DNA from: Actinokineospora baliensis
GTDB lineage: Bacteria; Actinomycetota; Actinomycetes; Mycobacteriales; Pseudonocardiaceae
Length of the DNA stretch: 64,000 nt
Direction: 5' to 3'
NCBI RefSeq assembly: GCF_016907695.1
Contig: NZ_JAFBCK010000001.1
Span: 6,684,001-6,748,000 of the forward strand
Each line of letters starts with the position of its first letter. Within the stretch, counting starts at the first letter, position 1. The position numbers were made by a program, and so were the translations under genes. Shown in pieces: positions 37,469 through 46,961 of the stretch. The notes beneath the pieces are model-generated. The model did not search any database. It saw only the letters and a list, made by a program, of their open reading frames with translations, and was not told the DNA's origin.

Positions 37469-39256
37469 ATGACCTCTCACCGCTGGAGCGTGGAGTCCCC
37501 CGACCGGTTCGGCGTGCGGAGCCTGTGGGCCGCTGCGCAGGCTCGAGCGCGGGAGTCGGACTTGGACATCCTCACCGTGACGGCGGTGGCTGGGGTGGCG
37601 GCGCTCGCCGCGGTGCTGCGGATCGGGGCGCTCGATTCTGTCCCGCGGCCGGGCGAAGGGCGCAACGTCGCGCAGGTGTTCGGGGTCGACTCGATGGGCA
37701 TGCTGCTGGACGCGAACGCGTCTCCGCTCGCGTGGCTGCAGGCCGGTGGGTACACGGCTCTGACCGACGCGTTCGTAAGGCACACAACGGCTATAGGCGC
37801 TGCCCGTGAACCAATGGTCCTCACCGCCGCCATCACCGCGGTGCTTCTGTGGTTCCTATCGCGCCGGATGGGCCTATCGCGGTTAACCGGGGCCATAGCG
37901 GTTGCGGTGGTTGCCGTGTCTCCCATGGCTTTAGGGCTTCAGATTGGCGTTAGGCCGGAGAACATCGCCATGCCCTGGGCGCTGGCGGGAATCATCTTGC
38001 TGTGGACGCCACGTAAGCACCGCAGGCTCGCGCCGGATCTGTGGGCCACAGTCTTCCTCGTGATCGCTGTGATCACCGCACCGGTCGCACTGCTGCTGAT
38101 CGTCACCGCGGCTTGGCTCCTGTGGCGTCGCGGCCGCAGACGACTGTCGCTCATGCTGTCGTCGCTGTTCGTCCTTGGCACCGGGATCGGCATGGGTGCG
38201 GCGGCGGCGTTGGCGGGACTTCGCATCGCGGCAGAAGGCCCGTCAGCATCGACGTGGGTCGCCGCCGATCCCGCGTTCGCGGCGGCGGGTGTTCTAGCAA
38301 CTGCTCTAGCCCTCTTCTCCTACCGCCTGCGGCCATTGGCGGTCGGAGTCCTAGCCCTTATCGCCATCGCCGTGATCCCGGGCGGTCCTGGTACCGCAGC
38401 GCTGATCCTCGCAGTTCCCCCTGCCGCGCTTCTTATCGCGGGCGCCATAGAGCGCTCATCCCGCCCCATCCGCATTCCGGCGACTGTCCTGGCTGTCGCT
38501 CTTGCAGCCGCCGCGGTCCCCAACTGGATAGACGGCCTACGCATGGTCACCACGACCGGCGTCAACCCCAAGCCCATGGCGGACGCTTCCCGCTGGCTGC
38601 AAGAGAACCTGCCCACCACTCCGGTCGTCACCGACAGCATCACCTGGGTAGAACTCCTTCGCGCAGGCCGCACACCAACGGCTGCCACGCGACCCGGTGA
38701 CTGCACCGCGGCCTGCGCTCCCCAGTCCTGGCTCGTAGTCACACCGGGAATGCGCTTACTCCTCCCGAACCGCCCAGACCTTGCCGAAGCCGCTGCCACC
38801 GGCGAGGTCGTCGCGGTGTTCGGAACCGGGTACGACCGAGTAGAGATCCACCGCCCCGCCCTCGCTGGCGCGCCGGACACCGAAGAGCGCCAAGCGCGGA
38901 TGGACGCGGGCATGAAGATCGCCGACTCCCCCCGCGTCGCCGCGCCTAACACAGTCGACCAAGCGCTTAGGACTGGCCGTACCGATCCACGGCTCTTAAC
39001 GACCCTGTCTGCGTTAGCCCAAACGCGCCCGGTACGCGTAACCGCACTACCACCCGTCGCCGGGGAAGACGCCGCCAACCAGCCTCGACGCCAGGCGTTG
39101 CTGACCGCCGCCGAGGAGCCCGCTGACGCGATCGCGCAGTTCTTCACCAGCCAGAACGGCGTGTTGCGCCCAGAGTCGGTCACCACCACCTCGGAAGGCG
39201 TGCTGATCCGCTACCCCGCGGGCACCCCGGCGGGCTTGCTTATCCCGTTCGGTTAG
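37469..39256 (+). CDS. Polytopic membrane protein, GT-C glycosyltransferase-like, TTA-rich
   Basis: 595 residues from ATG 37469. A helix near residues 32-50 is followed by an external loop with EGRNVAQVFG and SPLAWLQAGGYTALTDAF, then REPMVLTAAITAVLLWFLSRRMG and RPENIAMPWALAGII: the order of a GT39/ArnT-like GT-C enzyme (lipid-linked sugar donors), with 10-11 helices to about residue 370 and a soluble extracytoplasmic C-terminus. No catalytic aspartate pair is obvious. The gene has five in-frame TTA codons (37883, 37931, 38756, 38996, 39014) and several ATA codons, rare here. Its stop overlaps that of the convergent PBP gene. Confidence 0.6.
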   Translation: MTSHRWSVESPDRFGVRSLWAAAQARARESDLDILTVTAVAGVAALAAVLRIGALDSVPRPGEGRNVAQVFGVDSMGMLLDANASPLAWLQAGGYTALTDAFVRHTTAIGAAREPMVLTAAITAVLLWFLSRRMGLSRLTGAIAVAVVAVSPMALGLQIGVRPENIAMPWALAGIILLWTPRKHRRLAPDLWATVFLVIAVITAPVALLLIVTAAWLLWRRGRRRLSLMLSSLFVLGTGIGMGAAAALAGLRIAAEGPSASTWVAADPAFAAAGVLATALALFSYRLRPLAVGVLALIAIAVIPGGPGTAALILAVPPAALLIAGAIERSSRPIRIPATVLAVALAAAAVPNWIDGLRMVTTTGVNPKPMADASRWLQENLPTTPVVTDSITWVELLRAGRTPTAATRPGDCTAACAPQSWLVVTPGMRLLLPNRPDLAEAAATGEVVAVFGTGYDRVEIHRPALAGAPDTEERQARMDAGMKIADSPRVAAPNTVDQALRTGRTDPRLLTTLSALAQTRPVRVTALPPVAGEDAANQPRRQALLTAAEEPADAIAQFFTSQNGVLRPESVTTTSEGVLIRYPAGTPAGLLIPFG

Positions 39257-40887
39257 ATGGCGCCGAGGAACTTGCCCGTCACCGACACCGCAGGAGCCGC
39301 GGCACCCGCGTTCTCGACGAGCACGGCGAACGCGACATCACCGCGGTATCCGGCGAACCACCCGTGCGCCTGCGACCCGTCCCCGAACTGCGCGGTCCCC
39401 GTCTTCCCGTGCACGGCGCCGTATCCGCGCAACGCCTCACCACGACCGGCGGTCACGACCTCGCGCATCATCGCCCGCAGGTCGCCGATCACCGCCGCGG
39501 ACGGCGCTTTGTAGCCGGTCTTCACCGTGGTCTTGACCGTGGTGAACAACTCGGGCGTCACCGCGCTGCCCTTGGCCACCGTCGCCGCCATCAGCGCGAG
39601 CCCGAACGGACTGGCCTGCACCGTGCCCTGACCGATGCTGTTCTCCGCCTGCTGCGCGGTCCCGCTCGCCGCGTCGATCCGGCCGGTCTCGGTGGTCAGA
39701 CCCGGCACCTCGAAGTCGGCGGCGAGCCCGAACTGGGCGGCGGCCTTGGGCAACGCGTCCAGCGGCAGTTCGGCGGCCAGCGCGGCGAAGGTGGTGTTGC
39801 AGGACTTCGCAAAAGCCACGTGCAGGGGCACGTCACCGAGGTCGAAGTCCGCGTTGCGGATCGTGCGGGTCCCGACCATCTTCGTCCCCGGGCAGGGCAC
39901 CACCGTGTTGACCGTGGCCTTGCCCGATCCCAGCAACGCAGCGGCCGTCGCGACCTTGAAGGTGGACCCCGGCGGATAGAGGCCGTTGAGCGCTTTGGGC
40001 GCGGTACCGGCCGTTCCGTTCTGCGCGACCGCGAGGATCCCCCCGGTGGACGGCTGGATCGCGACCAGATAGGCGGGCGCGGACACCGAGTCGACGGCGG
40101 CCTGCGCCGCGTTCTGCACCTTCACGCTGACCGTCGTGCGCAACGGCTCCGCGGGCTTGGTGACCGTGCCGAACAGGTTCTCGATCTCCTTGCCGGCAGC
40201 GTCGACCAACGCGATCCGGCTAAGACCCGCCGCGTCCTGCGGGGTCGCTGTCCGTGAGAGCGCGCCGATCAGCATCGGTGCCAGCTTGGGGTCCGTCGCC
40301 CTAGCGGTCGGTCCCTGCCAGGTCATCACAGGCGCGCCATCGCGATCGAGGACCGCGTTGGCCTGCCCTGCGGCGCCTATAAGCGCGAGCTGGGTGCCGG
40401 GCACCAGGCGTGGGTGCACCAGCGTAGGCACCCAGTGCACGACCCAACGCGGTCCCGAGCGGACCAGCCCGAACTCGCTCGGGTAGTTCCAGGTCTGCCC
40501 GCCTGCGAGCTGCCAGCTGAGTTTGAAGCTCGCCTTTGGCTGCGTATCCGTGTCCTCCGGCAGCACGTTCATGGTCGCTAGGACCACCTCGGGCCGCAAG
40601 GCCGAGTTGACGGCGGTAAGGACGCTCTCGGACCCCGCGGGGTCGTCGGTCAACTGCGCCGCGACGCTGTACTGCTGCGTGGAGAACGCTCGTAAGAACT
40701 CGCCCGCCACCTGGGCGGCCGAAGGCTGAGAAGGTACGGCCGAGGTGTCCTCCACGGCATCCTTGCCAGCACCGGCCTTCGCGGGCGCCGATTCCCCGGG
40801 TACCAGGACGAACACCGCTAAACCGATGATGACGACAGCGAGGACCCCGCCGATCACGAGGATCCATCGTCTGCGCGTTTCCGACAC
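39253..40887 (-). CDS. Class B penicillin-binding protein with MecA-type N-terminal domain
   Basis: 544 residues. One membrane helix (8-30), an NTF2-like MecA_N domain (about 55-165), a linking domain, and the transpeptidase with STFK (S308), SCN (362-364) and HGKTGTAQ around residue 512. All active-site motifs are intact. It resembles actinobacterial PBPs that crosslink peptidoglycan and can have low beta-lactam affinity; resistance cannot be predicted. One TTA codon occurs at 40693-40695. A separate transcription unit from ileS upstream. Confidence 0.92.
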   Translation of the reverse strand: MSETRRRWILVIGGVLAVVIIGLAVFVLVPGESAPAKAGAGKDAVEDTSAVPSQPSAAQVAGEFLRAFSTQQYSVAAQLTDDPAGSESVLTAVNSALRPEVVLATMNVLPEDTDTQPKASFKLSWQLAGGQTWNYPSEFGLVRSGPRWVVHWVPTLVHPRLVPGTQLALIGAAGQANAVLDRDGAPVMTWQGPTARATDPKLAPMLIGALSRTATPQDAAGLSRIALVDAAGKEIENLFGTVTKPAEPLRTTVSVKVQNAAQAAVDSVSAPAYLVAIQPSTGGILAVAQNGTAGTAPKALNGLYPPGSTFKVATAAALLGSGKATVNTVVPCPGTKMVGTRTIRNADFDLGDVPLHVAFAKSCNTTFAALAAELPLDALPKAAAQFGLAADFEVPGLTTETGRIDAASGTAQQAENSIGQGTVQASPFGLALMAATVAKGSAVTPELFTTVKTTVKTGYKAPSAAVIGDLRAMMREVVTAGRGEALRGYGAVHGKTGTAQFGDGSQAHGWFAGYRGDVAFAVLVENAGAAAPAVSVTGKFLGAI

Positions 40888-41008
40888 GCCCTACCCCCAG
40901 TGCGCCCCGCGTCCGTGTGCGTGTCACACGGTCGGAGCACACGATGCCAGGCCGTGGCCTCCCGCTACCAGACAACCTGCGGAAAGCCACGGCACTGCCA
41001 CCGCACCA
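40888..41008. other. Intergenic gap between ileS stop and PBP start
   Basis: 121 bases with a GTGTGCGTGTCACACG partial palindrome near 40915. It probably contains the PBP promoter (start at 40887) and the end of the ileS transcript; no clear -10 stands out. Confidence 0.25.
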
Positions 41009-44000
41009 TCACACCTTGCGCACATCCACGCGCACAGCGAGACCATCACCGACAGTGCCCTCGGCCGCGCTCGCCGCACCGGTGTCGACCACGTCGGCGA
41101 GGGTCTCCCCCGCGACGAAGTCCCGGTGCACCGCGAGCACCGCGTCGAGCTCCGGCGCCGAGGACGTGTCCACGGTCAGCACGATCCGGTCCGACACCTC
41201 CAGCCCGGCGTCGCGGCGGGCCTGCTGCACGATCCGGACCAGGTCCCTGGCCACACCCTCCGCCGCCAACTCCGCGGTGACCGCGGTGTCGAGCACGACC
41301 AGACCCGAACTCGCCGGGAGCTCAGCCGTCGCGCCCGCGTCGGTGGCCACCAACCGCCGCTCGTACTCGCCCTCGCGCAGCTCGATGCCCGCCGCCACGA
41401 CCGCGCCTGCCTCGGTGGTCGACCACTCGCCCGCCTTGACCGCGCGGATCACCTTCTGCACGTCCGGGCCCAGCCGCGGCCCGCAGGCACGCGCGTTGAC
41501 GGCCAGCTCGAAGTGCCCGTGCGCGGCGACGTCGGTGGTCAGCTCGACCGCCTTGACGTTGACCTCGTCGCGGATCAGCTCGGTGAACGGCTCCAGCACC
41601 GCGGCGTCCTCGGCGGCCACCAGCAGCCGCGCCAGCGGCAACCGGACCCGCAGCTTGTTCGCCTTGCGCAGCGCCAACGCCGCCGAGCAGACCTGGCGGA
41701 CCCGGTCCATCCCGGCCACCAGCGCGTCGTCACCGGGCAGGTCGGCCGCGGCGGGCCAGTCGGCCAGGTGCACCGAGCGGCCCGCGGTCAGCCCGCGCCA
41801 CACGACCTCCGCGGTGAACGGCAGCAGCGGCGCGGTCAGCCTGGCCACGACCTCCAGCACGGTGTGCAGGGTGTCGATCGCGTCGGTGTCGCCCGCCCAG
41901 AACCGGTCCCGGGAGCGGCGGACGTACCAGTTGGTCAGCACCTCCAGGTACTCGCGGACGGTCTGGCAGGCACCGGAGATGTCGTAGTCGTCCAGCGCCG
42001 CGGTGACCGACTCGACCAGCTGCCGGGTCTTGGCCAGCGCGTAGCGGTCCAGCACGTGCGTCGAGTCGGTGCGCCACGTCCCCTCCTTGCCCTCGGCGTT
42101 GGCGTAGAGGGCGAGGAAGTAGTACGAGTTCCACAGCGGCAACACGGCCTGCCGGACCGCGTCGCGGATACCGCGTTCCGTGACGACCAGGTCGCCGCCG
42201 CGCAGGATCGGGCTGGCCATGAGGAACCAGCGCATCGCGTCGGACCCGTCGCGGTCGAACACCTCGTTGACGTCCGGGTAGTTCTTGCGCGACTTGGACA
42301 TCTTCTGCCCGTCGTCGCCCAGCACGATCCCGTGCGCGACGCAGTTGGTGAACGCTGGCCGGTCGAACAGCGCCGTGGCCAGCACGTGCATCGTGTAGAA
42401 CCAGCCGCGGGTCTGCCCGTTGTACTCGACGATGAAGTCACCCGGGTAGTGGTCCTCGAACCACTCGCGGTTCTCGAACGGGTAGTGCACCTGGGCGAAG
42501 GACATCGCGCCGGACTCGAACCAGCAGTCCAGCACCTCCGGCACCCGGCGCATGGTCGACGCCCCGGTCGGGTCGTCCGGGTTGGGCCGGGTCAGCTCGT
42601 CGATCGAGGGCCGGTGCAGGTCGGTCGGGCGCACGCCGAAGTCGCGCTCCAGTTCGTCGAGCGAGCCGTAGACGTCCACCCTGGGGTGGTCGGGGTCGTC
42701 GGACACCCACACCGGGATCGGCGAGCCCCAGAACCGGTTGCGGGAGATGTTCCAGTCCCGCGCGTTCTCCAGCCACTTGCCGAACTGGCCGTCCTTGATG
42801 TGCCCCGGCACCCAGTTGATCTGCTGGTTCAGCTCGACCATCCGGTCCTTGAACTGGGTGACCGCGACGAACCACGACGACACCGCGCGCTGGATCAGCG
42901 GGTTGTCGCAGCGCCAGCAGTGCGGGTAGGGGTGGTCGTAGGTCTCGTGGCGCAGCAGCAGACCCGCGTCCTTGAGGTCGCGGATGATCTGCTTGTTCGC
43001 CTCGAAGACGTGCTGCCCCTCGTAGGGCGCCACCTCCCCGGTGAACCGACCGTGCGGGTCGACCGGGATGACGACCTCGATGCCCGCGGCGTCGGTGACG
43101 ACCTTGTCCTCTTCACCGAACGCGGGGGCGATGTGGACGATGCCCGTACCGTCCTCAGTCGTGACGTAGTCCGCCGCGAGCACCTGGTGCGCGTTGGTGC
43201 GCCCTACGAAGAAGTCGAACGGCGGCAGGTAGCGCGTGCCGAGCAGGTCGCTTCCCTTGTAGCGCGCGACAACGGGAACCTCTTCGCCCAACTCGCGCGC
43301 GTAGGCGCCGACTCGCGCCTCTGCGAGCAGGTAGCGCTGCCCGTTGGACTCCACCACGACGTAGTCGACATCCGGGTGCACTGCGGCGGCGAGGTTCGAC
43401 GGCAGCGTCCACGGGGTCGTCGTCCACACCAACGCCTGCACGCCATCGAGGTCGGTACCCGGCGCCTGCAGCCTCAGGCCAACAGTGACCGCGGGGTCCT
43501 GCCGGTCGCGGTAGGTGTCGTCCATCTTCGTCTCGGTGTTGGACAGCGGCGTCTCACAACGCCAGCAGTACCAGAGCACCCGGAATCCCTCGTAGACCAA
43601 GCCCTTGTCGTACAAGGACTTGAAGGCCCACATGACCGACTCCATGTAGTCCAGGTCGAGGGTCTTGTAGTCGTTGTCGAAGTCCACCCAGCGGGCCTGC
43701 CGGGTCACGTAGTCGCGCCACTGGTCGGTGTAGCGCAGCACCGAGGTGCGGCACACCTCGTTGAACTTCTCGATGCCGAAGGACTCGATGTCGCTCTTGG
43801 ACGAGAACCCGAGCTGCTTCTCCGCCTCCACCTCGGCGGGCAGGCCGTGGGTGTCCCAGCCGAACCGGCGCTCGACGTGGCGGCCGCGCATGGTCTGGTA
43901 CCGCGGCACCAGGTCCTTGACGTACCCGGTCAGCAGGTGCCCGTAGTGCGGCAGGCCGTTGGCGAACGGCGGGCCGTCGTAGAAGACGAACTCGTTGCCG

Positions 44001-44146
44001 CCGTTGTCACCCGCGGGGCGGGCGTCCACAGAGGCCTGGAAGGTCCGGTCGGCGGACCAGTGGTCCAGGACGGCGGTTTCCAGGTTCGGGAAGGACGGCT
44101 GGGCGGGCACGGTCGGCTCGCCGGTGAAAGCCCTGGGGTAACCCAT
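41009..44146 (-). CDS. ileS: Isoleucyl-tRNA synthetase
   Basis: 1045 residues from ATG 44146. Class I synthetase that charges tRNA-Ile, with editing. HIGH motif as HYGH in [13 protein letters not shown] near residue 52, the CP1 editing domain in residues ~190-400, KMSKS in [16 protein letters not shown] around residue 616, and the C-terminal anticodon-binding domain. The length and layout match the long, eukaryote-like IleS of actinobacteria, lacking the Zn-binding tail of E. coli IleS; this type is often the mupirocin-insensitive one. Regulated by the T-box just upstream. Confidence 0.97.
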   Translation of the reverse strand: MGYPRAFTGEPTVPAQPSFPNLETAVLDHWSADRTFQASVDARPAGDNGGNEFVFYDGPPFANGLPHYGHLLTGYVKDLVPRYQTMRGRHVERRFGWDTHGLPAEVEAEKQLGFSSKSDIESFGIEKFNEVCRTSVLRYTDQWRDYVTRQARWVDFDNDYKTLDLDYMESVMWAFKSLYDKGLVYEGFRVLWYCWRCETPLSNTETKMDDTYRDRQDPAVTVGLRLQAPGTDLDGVQALVWTTTPWTLPSNLAAAVHPDVDYVVVESNGQRYLLAEARVGAYARELGEEVPVVARYKGSDLLGTRYLPPFDFFVGRTNAHQVLAADYVTTEDGTGIVHIAPAFGEEDKVVTDAAGIEVVIPVDPHGRFTGEVAPYEGQHVFEANKQIIRDLKDAGLLLRHETYDHPYPHCWRCDNPLIQRAVSSWFVAVTQFKDRMVELNQQINWVPGHIKDGQFGKWLENARDWNISRNRFWGSPIPVWVSDDPDHPRVDVYGSLDELERDFGVRPTDLHRPSIDELTRPNPDDPTGASTMRRVPEVLDCWFESGAMSFAQVHYPFENREWFEDHYPGDFIVEYNGQTRGWFYTMHVLATALFDRPAFTNCVAHGIVLGDDGQKMSKSRKNYPDVNEVFDRDGSDAMRWFLMASPILRGGDLVVTERGIRDAVRQAVLPLWNSYYFLALYANAEGKEGTWRTDSTHVLDRYALAKTRQLVESVTAALDDYDISGACQTVREYLEVLTNWYVRRSRDRFWAGDTDAIDTLHTVLEVVARLTAPLLPFTAEVVWRGLTAGRSVHLADWPAAADLPGDDALVAGMDRVRQVCSAALALRKANKLRVRLPLARLLVAAEDAAVLEPFTELIRDEVNVKAVELTTDVAAHGHFELAVNARACGPRLGPDVQKVIRAVKAGEWSTTEAGAVVAAGIELREGEYERRLVATDAGATAELPASSGLVVLDTAVTAELAAEGVARDLVRIVQQARRDAGLEVSDRIVLTVDTSSAPELDAVLAVHRDFVAGETLADVVDTGAASAAEGTVGDGLAVRVDVRKV

Positions 44147-44355
44147 GGGTGGTACTCCTCGTACGGATCGGTCGGACCCACACGGGGACGACTCCCGGCG
44201 ACTCCCTGCCGCCACGGCCGCGGTACCACCCCGCTTGCCACCTGGAGAGGTGACCACTCGTTCGGTCGGCTGTGACGGGCCACCCGTCCGGTTCTACTGG
44301 GGCTCGCGCCCGTTCTTCCGGAGGCTCCCCGGTGATGGCCGGATCCGCGCCTGTG
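44147..44355 (-). ncRNA. Translational T-box riboswitch of ileS
   Basis: Leader RNA between a TAGACT -10 (44362-44367) and the ileS ATG. Ultra-short stem I with CCGGCCATCACCGGGGAGCC holds the ATC specifier (44334-44336) for isoleucine. The T-box bulge GGTGGTACCGCGG (44218-44230 region) has the invariant TGGT that pairs with the uncharged tRNA 3' end. GGGTGGTAC (44223-44231) is perfectly complementary to GTACCACCC (44147-44155), which overlaps the GAGGAG ribosome-binding site. This is the sequestrator of the translational actinobacterial class: uncharged tRNA-Ile frees the site. Confidence 0.92.
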
Positions 44356-44361
44356 CGACCG

Positions 44362-44367
44362 AGTCTA
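44362..44367 (-). promoter_or_regulatory. -10 box of the ileS leader
   Basis: TAGACT on the minus strand; a start about 7 bases on gives a leader of ~210 bases containing the whole T-box. It overlaps the 3' end of the upstream CREST-family gene (stop 44365), so ileS is transcribed independently. Confidence 0.5.
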
Positions 44368-44988
44368 GCCCCGGCTCGCCACCCGGTTGGCCGCCACCCG
44401 GATGAGCAGGTAGAGCACCACCGCGTTGAGCACGTGCCAGGCGAAGTGCGTCCCCAGCGGGAAGCCGCCGCACACCGACGGGTCGACCGTGCGCAACGCG
44501 AGCGATACCCCGAAGACGGCGGCGATACCGGCGAACCACAGTGCGTAGTCGCGCTCGCCCCGCACTGCCGTGATCACCGCAAGGGCCACCATCCCGAGCA
44601 ACGCGGGCAGGTAGGCGCCACCGTTGACGACCAAGTTGACCAGGACGGCGAACGCGATGAACACCGGAGCACCCAGCCACGCCCAACGCCACCGCAGCCC
44701 TAAGAACAGCTTGGGGAACATGATGACGTAGGTGAGCATGAACGCCACGATCGGAGCGACGTCCAACGACGCGGCCCACCTCGTGGCCACAGTGTGGAAG
44801 GTGAAGCTACCGAGGCCGATCGCCACGAGGATCACTACGAGCGCGGTGACGCACCAAGGCATGCCCTTGCCGCGGATGTGCCTATAGGCGAAGAAGGCGG
44901 CGATCAGGAACGCCACGTTGGTCCAGGCGTTGACCGGCTCCGACCAGAACTCCGGCCCGGTGCGCTCGCAGTACCCGTCGACCGGCAT
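44365..44988 (-). CDS. CREST-superfamily membrane hydrolase (ceramidase-like)
   Basis: 207 residues with seven predicted helices. Conserved metal-ligand pattern of CREST (alkaline ceramidase/PAQR/Per1) proteins: E-x2-N in SEPVNAWTN near residue 18, S-x3-H in GSFTFHT near 62, Asp in SLDVAPIV near 75, and H-x3-H in GTHFAWHVLN near 184. The family cleaves amide bonds in membrane lipids with Zn; in bacteria the substrate is unknown. Preceded by the divergent-looking MFS gene (same strand, 12 bases). Confidence 0.78.
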   Translation of the reverse strand: MPVDGYCERTGPEFWSEPVNAWTNVAFLIAAFFAYRHIRGKGMPWCVTALVVILVAIGLGSFTFHTVATRWAASLDVAPIVAFMLTYVIMFPKLFLGLRWRWAWLGAPVFIAFAVLVNLVVNGGAYLPALLGMVALAVITAVRGERDYALWFAGIAAVFGVSLALRTVDPSVCGGFPLGTHFAWHVLNAVVLYLLIRVAANRVASRG

Positions 44989-45000
44989 CTTCGACCTCCG

Positions 45001-46218
45001 TCACGGCGCTGGCACGGCGAAAGCGGCGGGCCGGAACCCGCGCCAGACTACGGCGGTCAACACCACCATGGCCACGCCCGCCGCCCAGAACGGCGCGGTG
45101 ATCCCGAACCCGCGCGCGATGAACCCGCCGACCAGCGAGCCGACCGCCGACCCGCCGATGATCAGCAGCGAGTACACCCCGCCGACCCGGCCGCGCAGGT
45201 GCTCGGGCACCGCCCGCTGCCGCACCGAGGTCAGCACCACCCCGAACACCGCGCCGTGCACGCCGAACAGGACGTTGATCGCCCCGGCCACCCAGGCGTC
45301 GGTGGTCAGCGCCAGCCCGAAGTGGGTCGCGGTCTCGATGAGCAACCCGATCCGCACCAGCGCGCTGTCGCCCACCCGCCGCTGCAGCCAGGGGGCGACC
45401 GCCGACCCGAGCAACCCGCCCGCGGCCAACGCGGCGAACAGCAGGCCGAACCCGACCTCGCCGAGGCCCAGCCGCTGCTCGGCGTAGAGCACGAGGATCG
45501 CGACCGTGGCCATCAGCGCGATGTTCATCAGGCACAGCGCCACCGCCATCGCCCGCAGCAGCGTGTGCGACCAGGCCCACCGCAGCCCCTCGGCGATCTC
45601 CTCACGCATCCGCGCCCGCTGAGCGACCGGGCGCGGCGGAGGGCGGAACCGCACGGTCGCCGCCACCACGGCACCGACGAGGAACAGCGCGGACTCCAAG
45701 CCGAACGGCAGGACCGCCGACACGACGAACAGGGCAGCGCCCAACGGCGGCGCGACGAACATGTTGCCGACGATGGCCACCGCCTGCTGGCGGGCGTTGG
45801 CCGTGGGCAGCGCGGTGACGGCGACGATGTCGGGCACGAGCGCGCTGGCGGCGGTGTCGACGAGGGTCTCACCGACCCCGATCAGGAAGAACGCGAGGTA
45901 GACCAACCAGACCGAGACGACGTCGGCCCACACGGCCGTCGCGAGGGCCCCCACCACGACCGCGCGGTAGAGGTTCACCGCGACGACCACCCGGCGGCGA
46001 TCCCACCGGTCCACCAGGGCGCCGCTGACCAGTGAGAACAGCAGCCACGGCAGCTGGGCGACGAAGGCGACCGCGCCGATGGCCACCGGGTCGTCGGTCA
46101 ACCGCGCGACCAGCAGCGGCCCGGCCGCGATCATGATCCCGTCGGCGACGTTGGTGGCCGCCGAAGTCGCCCACAAGCGGGTGAAATCGGGCCCGAGCCC
46201 CGGTGTGGTGGTGGTCAC
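45001..46218 (-). CDS. MFS transporter (drug or siderophore exporter-like)
   Basis: About 405 residues from GTG 46218; an open frame to 46278 overlaps the upstream gene. Twelve helices. MFS signatures: DRWDRRRVVVAVNLYRAVVV (loop 2-3 motif A variant), and the RVGGVYSLLIIGGSAVGSLVGG segment typical of the MFS_3 group (EntS/enterobactin-exporter and macrolide-efflux-like). Substrate unknown. Downstream is the CREST-family gene at 12 bases. Confidence 0.85.
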   Translation of the reverse strand: MTTTTPGLGPDFTRLWATSAATNVADGIMIAAGPLLVARLTDDPVAIGAVAFVAQLPWLLFSLVSGALVDRWDRRRVVVAVNLYRAVVVGALATAVWADVVSVWLVYLAFFLIGVGETLVDTAASALVPDIVAVTALPTANARQQAVAIVGNMFVAPPLGAALFVVSAVLPFGLESALFLVGAVVAATVRFRPPPRPVAQRARMREEIAEGLRWAWSHTLLRAMAVALCLMNIALMATVAILVLYAEQRLGLGEVGFGLLFAALAAGGLLGSAVAPWLQRRVGDSALVRIGLLIETATHFGLALTTDAWVAGAINVLFGVHGAVFGVVLTSVRQRAVPEHLRGRVGGVYSLLIIGGSAVGSLVGGFIARGFGITAPFWAAGVAMVVLTAVVWRGFRPAAFAVPAP

Positions 46219-46274
46219 CACAACAGCGTGCCGAGGAGCACACCCGCGCAGGGGCGAACCACCGGTGACGACCG

Positions 46275-46904
46275 TCACTCGGAAGTCGGGGCACCCTCGC
46301 CGGGTCGGAGCCGACCCTCTCGGTACTGGGCCGCCAGCACGGCGTCCGGCGTGCAGTGCGCGCAGGGGGTGAACCCGAGCTGCCTGGCCTCGGCGACCGG
46401 CAGCGGGATCGACGACCGCGCGCCCAGCCAGCCGCAGCGGGCCAGGTGGTAGCGCGGGCGTTCGTCGAGCACCCGCACGTCGGCCCGCAGGTCCGAGACC
46501 ACGAGCAGGTCCGCGGCGTCGGTCGACTCCTCGTCCGGCTCCCGGTCCTGGTCCACCTCGACCTGGCCGACGGCGCCCCCGACCGCCTGATCGGCGCTGG
46601 GGTACAGGTCGGCGGGCTCAGGTGGGGCCGAGTACGGCTCGAACCGGGCTTGCCCGGTGTCCAGCGGCTCGACCGGCGGTGCCGGGTCGATCCGCTCGAT
46701 GTCAGGGGCTCCGATGGGCCCCGGTGGCGCGGTGTCCGCGGGAACGCGGCGCCTGCGGGCGCCGAGCCAGTCGACCAGCAGGATCGCGGCCGCCACCACG
46801 GAGATGACGACCGAGATCCACGCCCACACGGTGTTGGCCGTGGTGAGCGCGGCGACCAGCAGCCCGAAGGCACCGAGCACCAGCGCTAAGACGATGAACA
46901 GCAC
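46275..46904 (-). CDS. Two-helix membrane protein with C-terminal Cys/His motif
   Basis: 209 residues. Two adjacent membrane helices (4-22 and 26-46), a basic RRRR junction, an acidic Pro-rich linker (55-130), then a small domain with VVSDLRADVRVLDERPRYHL, RCGWLGARSSIPLPVAEARQLGFTPC and CAHC: a possible metal site (His, Cys, Cys, Cys) resembling a zinc-ribbon. The small domain recurs in actinobacteria next to division genes as I recall, but has no known role. Located between the divIVA terminator and the MFS gene; overlap with the latter is excluded by its GTG 46218. Confidence 0.6.
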   Translation of the reverse strand: MLFIVLALVLGAFGLLVAALTTANTVWAWISVVISVVAAAILLVDWLGARRRRVPADTAPPGPIGAPDIERIDPAPPVEPLDTGQARFEPYSAPPEPADLYPSADQAVGGAVGQVEVDQDREPDEESTDAADLLVVSDLRADVRVLDERPRYHLARCGWLGARSSIPLPVAEARQLGFTPCAHCTPDAVLAAQYREGRLRPGEGAPTSE

Positions 46905-46923
46905 GATGAGCGTCCAGCCCGGC

Positions 46924-46948
46924 GGCGGCGGGCCTCAGGCCCGCCGCC
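46924..46948 (-). terminator. Strong hairpin terminator of divIVA
   Basis: Perfect inverted repeat GGCGGCGGGCC-TCA-GGCCCGCCGCC, 11-bp GC-only arms and a 3-base loop, 14 bases after the divIVA stop. No T-run. It ends the minus-strand division cluster and separates it from the membrane-protein gene. Confidence 0.85.
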
Positions 46949-46961
46949 TACCCGGATCTGG

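Noticed and set aside
40745..44275. 1176-codon plus-strand ORF opposite ileS
   Set aside because: Antisense shadow of ileS; composition typical of GC-driven open frames.
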